Source: Dehalococcoidia bacterium (GTDB lineage: Bacteria > Chloroflexota > Dehalococcoidia > GIF9 > UBA5629). From it: a stretch of 10,991 nucleotides of DNA. The position numbers were made by a program, and so were the translations under genes. Position 1 is the first letter of the stretch. Each line of letters begins with the position of its first letter. The stretch lies in NCBI GenBank assembly GCA_007280145.1, contig QYPU01000115.1:1-10991 (forward strand). Direction: 5' to 3'. The notes beneath the pieces are model-generated. The model made no database searches and was not told the DNA's origin. It was given only the letters and a program-made list of their open reading frames with translations. Below, in pieces: positions 1 through 6,721 of the stretch.

Positions 1-2
1 AT

Positions 3-68
3 GTAGTGCAGTCTTTTAAGGCTGCCTGGGCGGTTGATGAGCGTGGCACCAATTGTTATCCACCATGA
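3..68 (+). CDS. Possible 3' end of a gene truncated by the window edge
   Basis: One frame is open from base 3 to a TGA at 66-68 and gives 21 residues ending in AVDERGTNCYPP. The composition looks like ordinary coding sequence, and the stop lies just before the palindrome at 78-101, as expected for an intergenic element following a gene. The stretch is too short to assign a family, and an open frame of this length can occur by chance. Confidence 0.25.
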   Translation, partial: VVQSFKAAWAVDERGTNCYPP

Positions 69-77
69 CAAGGCTAA

Positions 78-101
78 AGGCTGGAGCTGATGCTCCAGCC
101 T
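78..101. repeat. Perfect palindrome, REP-like candidate
   Basis: A 10-bp perfect inverted repeat, AGGCTGGAGC and GCTCCAGCCT, is separated by the 4-nt loop TGAT. It would form a very stable hairpin on either strand. No T-tract follows, so it is not a classical intrinsic terminator. GC-rich, short-loop intergenic palindromes of this kind are typical of REP elements. Only one copy is in this window, so repetition in the genome is an inference. Confidence 0.5.
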
Positions 102-165
102 ACCCACTATTAAGACCTAGCCCTACATTGGATTTTTGGGGTCCACTCGGGCGAGAGGCTTTGCC

Positions 166-194
166 TTGCCTTTATTCCAGTCCGAGGCTAAAAT
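166..194 (+). promoter_or_regulatory. Candidate sigma-70 promoter for the tldD operon
   Basis: TTGCCT (166-171) and TAAAAT (189-194) are separated by exactly 17 bases. The -35 matches the consensus at 4 of 6 positions and the -10 at 5 of 6. Transcription would start near 201, leaving a leader of about 17 nt that contains the purine-rich GGAGAAGGG (206-214) before the tldD start. The match is modest, and the operon could also be read from an upstream gene. Confidence 0.4.
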
Positions 195-217
195 AGAAGA
201 GCCTTGGAGAAGGGAAA

Positions 218-1576
218 ATGCAAGACGAGCTTGGTGATGCACTGAAGGGACATAGTGCCGATTATATCGAAATTCGGCTCGAGGAGAGCCAGGCAACTCG
301 GATTGTTTACCGTGGCGAAAGGCTGGAGGAGATAGGCAAAACATCCAGCCTCGGTGGCAATGTCCGAGCTCTGGTTAAGGATGGTTGGGGCTTTGTTAGC
401 TTCAACGACGTAGCTAAATTACAGGACAAGATAGAGCTAGCCGTAGAGCAAGCAAGGCTTGTCGGTAAAGAAAACAGCAAGTTCAGCCCAACAGAGCCGA
501 TAGTTGATGCAGTAACTGCCGAAGCAAAAAAGGAACCAGCGACCGTTCCGCTGGCTTCAAAAAAGCAGTTGCTTAATGAATATAACGATATTATTCTGAG
601 CACACCCAAGATTCAAACATCAAACATCGGCTACCATGACAGCCAGAGAAAGATAACTTTTGCCAACTCCGAAGGTGCCTACATAGAGCAGAATAAACTA
701 GACCTGAGCCTGCGTCTAACAGCTATCGCCACAGAAGACGGCCAGGTCCAGCAAATTGGCTTGAGTCTGGGTAGCCAGGGTGACTTTTCCACCATAGAGG
801 GTTTGCAAGACCAGGCAAGGGAAATGGCACAGCGGGCAGTCAGGCTTCTCTCGGCACCTCAAGCCAAAGGGGGCGAATATACCGTTGTCCTGGACCCCGT
901 GTTGGCTGGAGTTTTTGCTCATGAAGCCTTCGGGCATCTGTCCGAAGCAGACTTTGTCTACGAAAATAAGCGGCTGCAAGACATCATGGTCCTGGGACGA
1001 AAATTCGGCAGCAAGCATCTCAATATCGTTGATGGTGCGGCTGTCCCTGGGCTGCGAGGTAGCTACAAATACGATGATGAAGGTGTCCCAGGGACAAAAA
1101 CCTATCTTATCCGGGAAGGTATACTTGAAAACAGGCTACATTCCCGTGAAACAGCCGCCAAGATGGGAGAAAAACCTACAGGCAATGCCCGCGCTCTTAA
1201 TTACCGTTTCCCTCCTATAGTGCGGATGACCAACACCTTTATTGAACCCGGCTCGGTATCTTTCGAAGATATGCTCGGCGACATTAAAGAAGGTATCTAT
1301 GTAAAGGACTGGTATGGAGGTACAACCAGCCTGGAGATGTTTACTTTCTCTGCCGCCGAGGCTTATACAATTCGTAATGGTAAGCTAGCTGAGCTGCTTC
1401 GCCCAGTAACGCTTAGTGGCAATGTCTTTACTACTCTGGGCAACATAGATGCCATTGGCAACGATTTACAGATGAACCAGGGCGGTGGCTGTGGCAAAGG
1501 GGGGCAATCGCCTTTACCTGTTTCTAACGGCAGCCCGCATATAAGAATCCGCCGCTGCATAGTTGGGGGGAATTAA
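218..1576 (+). CDS. tldD: TldD family zinc metalloprotease
   Basis: Catalytic subunit of the TldD/TldE heterodimer, a cytoplasmic protease that in Escherichia coli trims unfolded peptides such as microcin B17 precursor and the antitoxin CcdA. The 452-residue product has the zinc site HEAFGH at residues 235-240 (HExxxH; H235 and H240 are ligands, E236 the likely catalytic base). The third ligand is expected to be Cys425 in the C-terminal GGGCGKGGQ stretch. The N-terminal half (about 1-210) is the usual TldD substrate-channel domain. The length is slightly below the roughly 480 residues of E. coli TldD, as in many compact TldD proteins. The ATG at 218 follows GGAG at 206-209. It is the first gene of a dense operon, with tldE starting on the base after its stop. 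Confidence 0.95.
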   Translation: MQDELGDALKGHSADYIEIRLEESQATRIVYRGERLEEIGKTSSLGGNVRALVKDGWGFVSFNDVAKLQDKIELAVEQARLVGKENSKFSPTEPIVDAVTAEAKKEPATVPLASKKQLLNEYNDIILSTPKIQTSNIGYHDSQRKITFANSEGAYIEQNKLDLSLRLTAIATEDGQVQQIGLSLGSQGDFSTIEGLQDQAREMAQRAVRLLSAPQAKGGEYTVVLDPVLAGVFAHEAFGHLSEADFVYENKRLQDIMVLGRKFGSKHLNIVDGAAVPGLRGSYKYDDEGVPGTKTYLIREGILENRLHSRETAAKMGEKPTGNARALNYRFPPIVRMTNTFIEPGSVSFEDMLGDIKEGIYVKDWYGGTTSLEMFTFSAAEAYTIRNGKLAELLRPVTLSGNVFTTLGNIDAIGNDLQMNQGGGCGKGGQSPLPVSNGSPHIRIRRCIVGGN

Positions 1577-2881
1577 GTGGAAGAGATTCTATCACAAGCT
1601 AGAAAGATAGCTGCCCAGGCTGAGGTTTTTCAAGTCTTTTCTAAAAGCACTCCAGTTCATTTCGAAGCCAACCGGTTGAAACAAATTCAGACCAAAGAAA
1701 GCACCAGCACTGCCTTGAGGCTTATTAAAGATGGTAAGATTGGCTTTGCGCAAGCTAACGGCTCCATCAAGCCCGAAACGCTGGTCAATATGGCAACGGA
1801 GACCTGCCAGTTTGGTGCGCCAACCAAATTCGACTTTCCAGGCCCAAAGGTTTACCCCCAGATAGATATCTTTGATTCACAAATAGACGAGGTAACTATC
1901 GACGACTTGGTTGAGCTTGGAGAGCAACTTATAGCTGCGATAAAACAGCATACGCCTGACATCATATGCGAAGCATCGGTAACCAAGGGTAACTCCTCAG
2001 TCCGTATCATTAACTCTGAAGGCGCCAAAGTCAGCTATAACAAGAGCTTTTTCGACCTGAGCCTCGAAGGTGTCCTCATTCAAGATGATGATATGCTCTT
2101 CGTTGGTGAGAGCCAGAGTTCATGCCACCCCATCCTCGATTTCAAAACAGTAGCTGAAGAGGTAACCAGGCAGCTAGAGCTAGCCAGGAATAACGTCAGC
2201 CTATCAACCAGGCCGATGTCCGTGATTTTCACGCCGCGGGGCGTGGCCAGTGCCCTGATAGCTCCCTTAGTGACAGCTTTCAATGGTAAAGTGGTGCTTG
2301 ACGGAGCTTCACCACTTAAAGACAAACAGGGGGAACAAGTTTTTGACAAAAAATTCTCCCTGCGGGACGATGCTACCCTACCTTATCAGATAGCCAGCTG
2401 CCCATGTGATGATGAGGGGGTTCCAAGCCAGCAAACGCCACTTATTGACCATGGAGTCGTATCACACTTCCTCTATGACCTGCAGACAGCAGCTCTGGCC
2501 AATACTCAAAGCACCGGCAGCGGCAACCGCCAGGGCAGCCTGCCGACTCCATCCCCAAGCTCCCTGATTATAGAGGAGGGTGACGTTTCCTTCTGGGACA
2601 TGGTAAAAGATATAAAAGAGGGCTTGATTATAGACCAGCTAATGGGTGCTGAACAGGGCAACATATTAAACGGCGATTTTAGCGGCAATGTTTTACTAGG
2701 CTACAAAATAGAAGGGGGAAAGATAACAGGCAGGGTAAAAGATACCATGGTTTCGGGAAATGTGTACCAGCTCCTAAGACAGCTTGAGGCAATAGGGCGG
2801 GAGACGAGATGGGTCGGAGGTCTCCTGCGGACTCCCTGCCTCTATTGCTCCAGCCTATCAGTAGCTACTAAGGCAGGATGA
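1577..2881 (+). CDS. tldE: TldE/PmbA family partner of TldD
   Basis: Paralogue of TldD (PmbA/TldE family) and its non-catalytic heterodimer partner. The 434-residue product shares the TldD fold. Where TldD has its zinc motif, this protein has FTPRGVASALIAP (around residues 218-230), with no HExxxH, as known for TldE. The other expected blocks are present: VTKGNSSVRIINSEGA near 135-150, DDEGVPSQQTPLI in the C-terminal half, and DMVKDIKEGLIIDQLMG. It starts at a GTG that abuts the tldD TAA with no gap. A G-run at 1565-1570 inside the tldD end acts as the ribosome site, so translational coupling is likely. The last 20 or so residues (Cys-containing, ending in VATKAG) are less typical, but the frame stays intact. 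Confidence 0.92.
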   Translation: MEEILSQARKIAAQAEVFQVFSKSTPVHFEANRLKQIQTKESTSTALRLIKDGKIGFAQANGSIKPETLVNMATETCQFGAPTKFDFPGPKVYPQIDIFDSQIDEVTIDDLVELGEQLIAAIKQHTPDIICEASVTKGNSSVRIINSEGAKVSYNKSFFDLSLEGVLIQDDDMLFVGESQSSCHPILDFKTVAEEVTRQLELARNNVSLSTRPMSVIFTPRGVASALIAPLVTAFNGKVVLDGASPLKDKQGEQVFDKKFSLRDDATLPYQIASCPCDDEGVPSQQTPLIDHGVVSHFLYDLQTAALANTQSTGSGNRQGSLPTPSPSSLIIEEGDVSFWDMVKDIKEGLIIDQLMGAEQGNILNGDFSGNVLLGYKIEGGKITGRVKDTMVSGNVYQLLRQLEAIGRETRWVGGLLRTPCLYCSSLSVATKAG

Positions 2882-2896
2882 CAAGTAAATGCCCCC

Positions 2897-2903
2897 GGGG
2901 GTG
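2897..2903 (+). promoter_or_regulatory. Shine-Dalgarno site deciding the PAC2 gene start
   Basis: GGGGGTG lies 6 bases before the ATG at 2910 and differs by one base from the ideal GGAGGTG. An in-frame ATG at 2889 would add seven residues (MPPGVSS), but it has no convincing SD site in front of it and places the SD inside the gene. I therefore use 2910. Confidence 0.6.
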
Positions 2904-2909
2904 AGTAGT

Positions 2910-3710
2910 ATGAAAGATACAGTTAAGCTCTATAAAGAACCACGTCCTAAGGCTTGTGACTTGATCGCAGCTTGGCCTGGGATTGGAAATGTGTCACTTA
3001 TAATTGCACGCTATATAAAAGATAAGCTAAACGCCGAAGAGATTGGAGAAATTGTGCCTTCCAATTTCTTTGATCCAATCGGTGTGATGGTCAAAGACAA
3101 TATAATAGAAGCCCCTCAGTTCCCAGAAAGCAAATTCTACTACTGGCATAATCCCAACTCCAATAGAGATATAGTCTTGTTTATTGGCGATGAGCAACCC
3201 GGTTTCAAAGGTTATGAGCTGGCTAATTGCGTTCTGGATGTTAGTCAAAAGTTCAAAGTCACAAGGGTATATACCTGCGCCGCAGCTATCGCCCGCATTC
3301 ACCATACTGAAAAACCACAGGTCTGGGGAGTCGCCACAGACCCAAAACTCATCAAGGTGTTAAGAAGATACGACATCGTTCTTCGCGGTGCACTTCAGAT
3401 TGCCGGGCTTAATGGCTTGTTCTTGGGAGTAGCTAAAGAGAGGGGGATTGAAGGCATCTGCCTGTTAGGCGAGGTACCGATGTATACTACTCGAATACCC
3501 AACCCCAAGGCCTCTTTAGCTGTACTTGAGGTCATGACCAAAATCCTTGGCATTGACATCAACTTGGCCGAACTTGCCGAAGTGGCAAAAGAGTCAGAGG
3601 AAGAAATGAAGAAGCTGGCCGCTGAAGCTATGGGGGAGTTCATCGACCGCTACACCAAACCTGTGTGGCCACAAGAAGAGGAGGAAGAAGAGGAAGAAGA
3701 GGAGGAATAG
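2910..3710 (+). CDS. PAC2-family (proteasome assembly chaperone 2-like) protein with poly-Glu tail
   Basis: Member of the PAC2 family (PF09754, formerly DUF75). In eukaryotes PAC2 helps build the 20S proteasome, and archaeal relatives such as PbaB are chaperone-like; bacterial members have no firm role. The 266-residue product opens with the hallmark LIAAWPGIGNVS (about residues 18-29). It continues with the alternating strands and helices of the family, including the segment IVLFIGDEQPG near 88-98 and GLLG-like GICLLGEVPMY in the second half. The last 11 residues before the stop are all glutamate, encoded by GAA/GAG, after a short helical acidic segment (SEEEMKKLAAEA). It sits in the operon 28 bases after tldE, and its stop directly abuts the next start codon. 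Whether it acts with TldD/TldE is not shown. Confidence 0.86.
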   Translation: MKDTVKLYKEPRPKACDLIAAWPGIGNVSLIIARYIKDKLNAEEIGEIVPSNFFDPIGVMVKDNIIEAPQFPESKFYYWHNPNSNRDIVLFIGDEQPGFKGYELANCVLDVSQKFKVTRVYTCAAAIARIHHTEKPQVWGVATDPKLIKVLRRYDIVLRGALQIAGLNGLFLGVAKERGIEGICLLGEVPMYTTRIPNPKASLAVLEVMTKILGIDINLAELAEVAKESEEEMKKLAAEAMGEFIDRYTKPVWPQEEEEEEEEEEE

Positions 3711-4643
3711 ATGGCAGCTGAATTACCCCTCACCAAGCAGCGTATAGCTGAGATCTTTGACCCAAGTAAGCCCCTGGTCAACTCTAAGTTGGCCTACCTG
3801 TCCGGCCTCAGTGGCGAGGAGCTAGTGTTCCTAGAGCAAGCCTGGGAAAAGGCAGATGTGGAACGGCGGCATCAAGTTATCTCTCAGCTTGTCCACCTCG
3901 GTGAAGTTGACTTTAAACTTGATTTCAGCAGCACCTTCGTTTTTTGTCTCAGCAACACTGATGAGACAATCAGGCTCCGGGCTATTGCTGGGCTAGAGGC
4001 AGAGGAAAGTCATCCACTTATTGCTCCGCTGGTACGTTCACTGAAAGAAGATAGCTCTGCCCAAGTCCGGGCAGCAGCAGCTATAGGTTTAGGCAAGTTT
4101 GCCATGCTAGGCGAGCTGGGCAAGCTGTCCACTTACTATGCTGATAAGATATACACAGCTTTGCTAGAGGTCTGGGATAATAAGACAGAGGCAGTCGAAG
4201 TGAAGCGCCGAGCTTTAGAGGCTATCGCTCCTCTCAACCTGCCACGAGTTAAAGAGCTTATAGAAGAAACTTATCACAGCAACAATGTCAAGCTTAAAGC
4301 CAGCTCATTATACGCTATGGGACGTAATTGCGATTCAATGTGGCTACCCACTTTATTAACCGAACTAAGTAGCGATGAGGCTGAGATACGCTATGAGGCA
4401 GCTAACGCCTGTGGCGAACTCGGTGCGGTGGAGGCTGTGCCTCATCTCATCAAGTTGGCCGAAGATGAAGATGCCCAGGTTCAAGAAGCAGCTATAAAGG
4501 CATTAGGTGAAATAGGCGGTGAGGAGGCCAAGCAAGCACTGCACAAACTAGCCAAAAATTCCCAACCTCGAATCCGCCAGGCAGCCAAATCAGCTTTAAA
4601 GGAGCTCCATCTTTGCGAAGAGCCTCTATCTTTCAAGCTCTAG
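3711..4643 (+). CDS. HEAT-repeat protein
   Basis: Probably a soluble 310-residue helical-repeat scaffold for protein-protein contacts. No signal peptide or membrane segment is visible. About seven HEAT/PBS-lyase-type repeats can be read from residue 85 onward. The clearest are IRLRAIAGLEAEE near 87, AQVRAAAAIGLGKF near 117, AEIRYEAANACGELG near 224, AQVQEAAIKALGEIG near 255 and PRIRQAAKSALKEL near 286. The first 80 residues look helical but carry no clear repeat. The ATG follows the preceding TAG with no gap, and its SD (GAGGAGGAA) is the codon run for the neighbour's glutamate tail. HEAT proteins of this type also serve phycobilin lyases, but nothing here suggests that pathway. The binding partner is unknown; the PAC2 protein is the obvious candidate. 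Confidence 0.88.
   Translation: MAAELPLTKQRIAEIFDPSKPLVNSKLAYLSGLSGEELVFLEQAWEKADVERRHQVISQLVHLGEVDFKLDFSSTFVFCLSNTDETIRLRAIAGLEAEESHPLIAPLVRSLKEDSSAQVRAAAAIGLGKFAMLGELGKLSTYYADKIYTALLEVWDNKTEAVEVKRRALEAIAPLNLPRVKELIEETYHSNNVKLKASSLYAMGRNCDSMWLPTLLTELSSDEAEIRYEAANACGELGAVEAVPHLIKLAEDEDAQVQEAAIKALGEIGGEEAKQALHKLAKNSQPRIRQAAKSALKELHLCEEPLSFKL
4598..4604 (+). promoter_or_regulatory. Shine-Dalgarno site for a TTG start inside the HEAT gene
   Basis: AAAGGAG lies 8 bases before the TTG at 4613, within the last codons of the HEAT gene. No ATG or GTG occurs in this frame at a useful distance, so this site supports the unusual TTG start of the acetyltransferase. Confidence 0.65.
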
Positions 4644-5173
4644 CCGGACCGCCAACATTAGTTGGCAACAAGGTCAAGCTACGCCCAAAACACCTCCAAG
4701 ATGCCGCTAATGATTACAGTTGGCGCAAGGATACCGAATTATGCTACCTTGATGCCACTATCCCCACATTAAGCTCTTTCGAGGAATATTTAAGGAATCA
4801 CGCTGAAGAGCTGCACCATCCCAGTGGAGGTTACCGCTTCGCCATTGAAACTCTAGACGGAAGACACATAGGCAACTGCAGTTATTATAATATAGACGAG
4901 GTTAAAAGGGAGGCCGCGATGGGCATCATGATTGGTGACCGGGCTTACTGGAACCAGGGTTACGGGGCTGATGCCATGCTCACCTCATTAAATTACCTTT
5001 TTTCGCAAACCAAGCTGGAAAGGATTTACCTTAAGACCTTGAATTGGAATATTCGGGCACACAAATGCTTTGAAAAGTGCGGCTTCGTCCCCTGTGGACA
5101 TCTCTTCCGCGGAGACCACAGCTTTATAATTATGGAGATTCACCGCTCCGCTAAACCGCAAAAGGCAAAATAG
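4613..5173 (+). CDS. GNAT acetyltransferase, RimJ/RimL type
   Basis: A GCN5-related N-acetyltransferase of 186 residues that transfers acetyl from acetyl-CoA to an amine. The order of elements fits the RimJ/RimL subgroup (Acetyltransf_3-like): VKLRPKHLQDA strand and helix at about 21-31; motif A with GIMIGDRAYWNQGYGAD at 104-120, where NQGYGA is the pyrophosphate-binding loop; then LKTLNWNIRAHKCFEKCGF at about 140-158, which carries the conserved Asn and the final Glu-Lys-x-Gly-Phe. The substrate cannot be read from sequence; it could be a ribosomal or other protein N-terminus or a small amine. The TTG start lies inside the HEAT gene, giving a 31-base overlap and likely coupling. It is the last gene of the plus-strand operon. 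Basic residues at the C-terminus (SAKPQKAK) are poorly conserved filler. Confidence 0.88.
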   Translation: MRRASIFQALAGPPTLVGNKVKLRPKHLQDAANDYSWRKDTELCYLDATIPTLSSFEEYLRNHAEELHHPSGGYRFAIETLDGRHIGNCSYYNIDEVKREAAMGIMIGDRAYWNQGYGADAMLTSLNYLFSQTKLERIYLKTLNWNIRAHKCFEKCGFVPCGHLFRGDHSFIIMEIHRSAKPQKAK

Positions 5174-5250
5174 ACTGAGCTAAATCATACCCTGCTCGCC
5201 AGCTAGCTTGATGCTCAATGAAAGAGCACAGGCTTTGCCACAAGCTCAGT
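5174..5250. other. Convergent intergenic inverted repeat, possible weak bidirectional terminator
   Basis: The gap between the converging GNAT and speE genes is bracketed by a perfect 8-bp inverted repeat, ACTGAGCT (5174-5181) and AGCTCAGT (5243-5250). The right arm includes the speE stop codon. Inside is a smaller hairpin, TGCTC (5212-5216) with GAGCA (5224-5228) and a 7-nt loop. There is no T-tract on the plus side, so calling it a terminator is tentative. Confidence 0.3.
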
Positions 5251-6172
5251 AGGTAAAAATAGGCTTCTTATCAGTGATGATTCTTCTCGTTATAGCCAGC
5301 TGGTGACGGAGGTGTTTGGGAAGGGTATATAAGACCTGGTGAGTCAGACCATCGTAGGACCTCAGTTTCTTCGACAGCCTGGTCGAAATCCTACGGTCTA
5401 CTTCCTTAGGAGCTAGCTCTATTGAATTGATACTTTGGGAAGCCGTGGCGAATCCCCACATGTCAACAAAGGAAGGAACATAAACTTGATACGGACAAAC
5501 TATAGAAAAAACACTTTTTAAGGTGTTGATGATTGCAGTAAAAGTCTGCAAGTTAGTCCAGCCAGAAGCTCCGGACTGGACAGACATAATACCTTCGGGA
5601 TTTAATCTTTCTCTGACTAACTGATAAAACTCCTGAGTATATAGCAAACAAGCTGGCCCTGCCTCCAGGGGCTCAACCAAATCAATTATGATAACATCAA
5701 ATCTATCATTGGTTTCCTGCAAGTATCTTCGGGCATCAGTAAAATAAAGCTTGGCTCGCGAATCATCAAAAGAGCCCTGGTGAAAAGAGAAAAGAAAACG
5801 GCGGCAGATATCTATCACCTGCCTATCAATATCTACCATGACTACCTTTTCTACCGTATTATGCGCCAGCACCTCGCGTAAGGTAGCCCCTTCGCCACCA
5901 CCAGCAATAAAAGCCGTCTTGGGGCATGGGTGGCTGAGCATCCCCGGATGAACCATAGCTTCGTGATAGATAAACTCATCCCGCTCGCTGGACTGGATTT
6001 TACCATCCAGCACGAGGCAAATACCGAAGCTTCCAGTATCGACAATATCTATAGACTGGAACTTGGTTCGTCCCGAATATATTACCTGCTTAATACTATG
6101 GAGCTGAACAAGGTCAGGACTGACTTCATCATGCAGCCACTTACTTTTGTCAGGGTTATCTGAGTCGCTCAT
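5246..6172 (-). CDS. speE: Polyamine aminopropyltransferase (spermidine synthase family, ACL5-like)
   Basis: Transfers the aminopropyl group of decarboxylated S-adenosylmethionine to a polyamine acceptor. The 308-residue product has an N-terminal beta domain with LDGKIQSSERDEFIYHE (about 55-71) and a Rossmann methyltransferase-like domain. The nucleotide loop is GGGEG at 91-95, followed by VDID at 113-116, TDARRY at 145-150 and the catalytic-loop Asp164 in DLVEPLEAGPACLLYT. Classical spermidine synthases carry GGGDGG and a D-S-T-D-P loop. The GGGEG loop and the DLxxPxxxGPxxxLYT form seen here match the ACL5/thermospermine synthase branch. The C-terminus of about 60 residues (ending in TDKKPIFTY) is also as in bacterial members of that branch. 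Acceptor and product are therefore uncertain: spermidine, thermospermine and aminopropylagmatine are all possible. The start overlaps the speD stop by 4 bases (ATGA) and has only a weak SD, implying coupled translation. Confidence 0.92.
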   Translation of the reverse strand: MSDSDNPDKSKWLHDEVSPDLVQLHSIKQVIYSGRTKFQSIDIVDTGSFGICLVLDGKIQSSERDEFIYHEAMVHPGMLSHPCPKTAFIAGGGEGATLREVLAHNTVEKVVMVDIDRQVIDICRRFLFSFHQGSFDDSRAKLYFTDARRYLQETNDRFDVIIIDLVEPLEAGPACLLYTQEFYQLVRERLNPEGIMSVQSGASGWTNLQTFTAIINTLKSVFSIVCPYQVYVPSFVDMWGFATASQSINSIELAPKEVDRRISTRLSKKLRSYDGLTHQVLYTLPKHLRHQLAITRRIITDKKPIFTY

Positions 6173-6546
6173 TTTAACTCACAGCCAACTCGATTGTTTT
6201 GCAAAATACCCCTTTTCAACTCGATAAAAGAGGAACTCTCCGCCCCTAGCTTTTCCACTAATGGTTTAACAGCTCGCTCAGGGTCAATAGAATCCCCACA
6301 AGTGAATATGTCTACAGCAGCATAACCGTGTTCCGGCCAAGTATGAATGCAAAGATGGGATTCAGCGATGATTACCACACCGCTTATCCCGTGGGGGTTA
6401 AATCGATAAAAAGCTTCGTTAACTACAGCAGCCCCAATTTGTTCAGCAGTATCACGGAGACAATCTTTAATAAAATCTAAGTCATTAAGCACCTCCAAAT
6501 TGCAATCTTTCAGTTCTAGTAGTAAGTGTCTTCCGAGAGCATCCAA
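6169..6546 (-). CDS. speD: S-adenosylmethionine decarboxylase proenzyme, prokaryotic class 1B
   Basis: Decarboxylates S-adenosylmethionine to supply the aminopropyl donor for SpeE. It is made as a 125-residue proenzyme that cleaves itself between Glu62 and Ser63 in AESHLCIHTWPE; Ser63 becomes the pyruvoyl cofactor. His68 and Cys83 (in DIFTCG) match the processing and proton-donor residues at the same numbers in the Thermotoga maritima enzyme. MDALGRHLLLEL at the N-terminus and the overall length also match that class. The start is TTG at 6546-6544, 8 bases after the strong SD AAAGGAGGG; no ATG or GTG occurs in frame nearby. It is the first gene of the speD-speE operon. A sigma-70 promoter with a leader of about 75 nt lies upstream. 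Confidence 0.95.
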   Translation of the reverse strand: MDALGRHLLLELKDCNLEVLNDLDFIKDCLRDTAEQIGAAVVNEAFYRFNPHGISGVVIIAESHLCIHTWPEHGYAAVDIFTCGDSIDPERAVKPLVEKLGAESSSFIELKRGILQNNRVGCELK

Positions 6547-6554
6547 ATCACCGT

Positions 6555-6563
6555 CCCTCCTTT
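6555..6563 (-). promoter_or_regulatory. Shine-Dalgarno site for the speD TTG start
   Basis: On the minus strand AAAGGAGGG ends 8 bases before TTG at 6546-6544. The strength and spacing of this site support the TTG. A second SD-like GGAGGTG (6595-6589, minus) lies further upstream in the leader without a start codon at normal spacing. Confidence 0.75.
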
Positions 6564-6628
6564 AAGATTTTTTATTTGACGAAGTTCTCACCTCCAATCT
6601 GCTAGAAAAATGGTACCAACAAGCTGTA

Positions 6629-6657
6629 ATTGTATATTTTGTAGCAATGATTTTCAA
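6629..6657 (-). promoter_or_regulatory. Sigma-70 promoter for speD-speE
   Basis: On the minus strand the -35 TTGAAA (6657-6652) and the -10 TACAAT (6634-6629) are 17 bases apart, each 5 of 6 to consensus. Transcription would start near 6622, giving a leader of about 75 nt before the speD TTG. Confidence 0.6.
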
Positions 6658-6674
6658 GACCCCTTACCTATTGC

Positions 6675-6721
6675 CTATTGACAAAGGCTTTTTGACTGTG
6701 TAGAATCTATTGACAAATGCT
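6675..6721 (+). repeat. Direct repeat carrying both -35 boxes
   Basis: CTATTGACAAAGGCT (6675-6689) and CTATTGACAAATGCT (6707-6721) are 15-bp direct copies with one mismatch, offset by exactly 32 bp (about three helical turns). Each contains the TTGACA of one of the two tandem promoters. The pattern could come from a local promoter duplication or could be a pair of activator or repressor sites. Confidence 0.7.
6678..6706 (+). promoter_or_regulatory. Upstream tandem sigma-70 promoter of the Cys-rich gene
   Basis: Perfect -35 TTGACA (6678-6683), 17-base spacer, -10 TAGAAT (6701-6706, 5 of 6). The start would be near 6713, inside the -35 box of the second promoter. The leader would be about 55 nt. 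Confidence 0.7.

Noticed and set aside
79..90. Resemblance of GGCTGGAGCTG to a cloning-cassette priming site
   Set aside because: The match is 11 bases and is explained by the palindrome. No vector or resistance-cassette sequence flanks it.
885..1220. 111-codon plus frame inside tldD, and minus frames at 123-344, 307-609, 716-1018 and 1363-1560
   Set aside because: All overlap or lie opposite a clear TldD protein with its zinc motif. None shows a family pattern.
2080..2700. TldE considered as a second active metalloprotease
   Set aside because: The zinc motif HExxxH is absent at the aligned position, as is normal for TldE.
2889..2909. ATG start seven codons upstream for the PAC2 gene
   Set aside because: No SD site precedes it, and the GGGGGTG at 2897-2903 would fall inside the coding sequence. 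ATG 2910 is properly spaced.
5930..6163. 77-codon plus-strand frame within speE
   Set aside because: It is antisense to conserved aminopropyltransferase motifs and has no SD.
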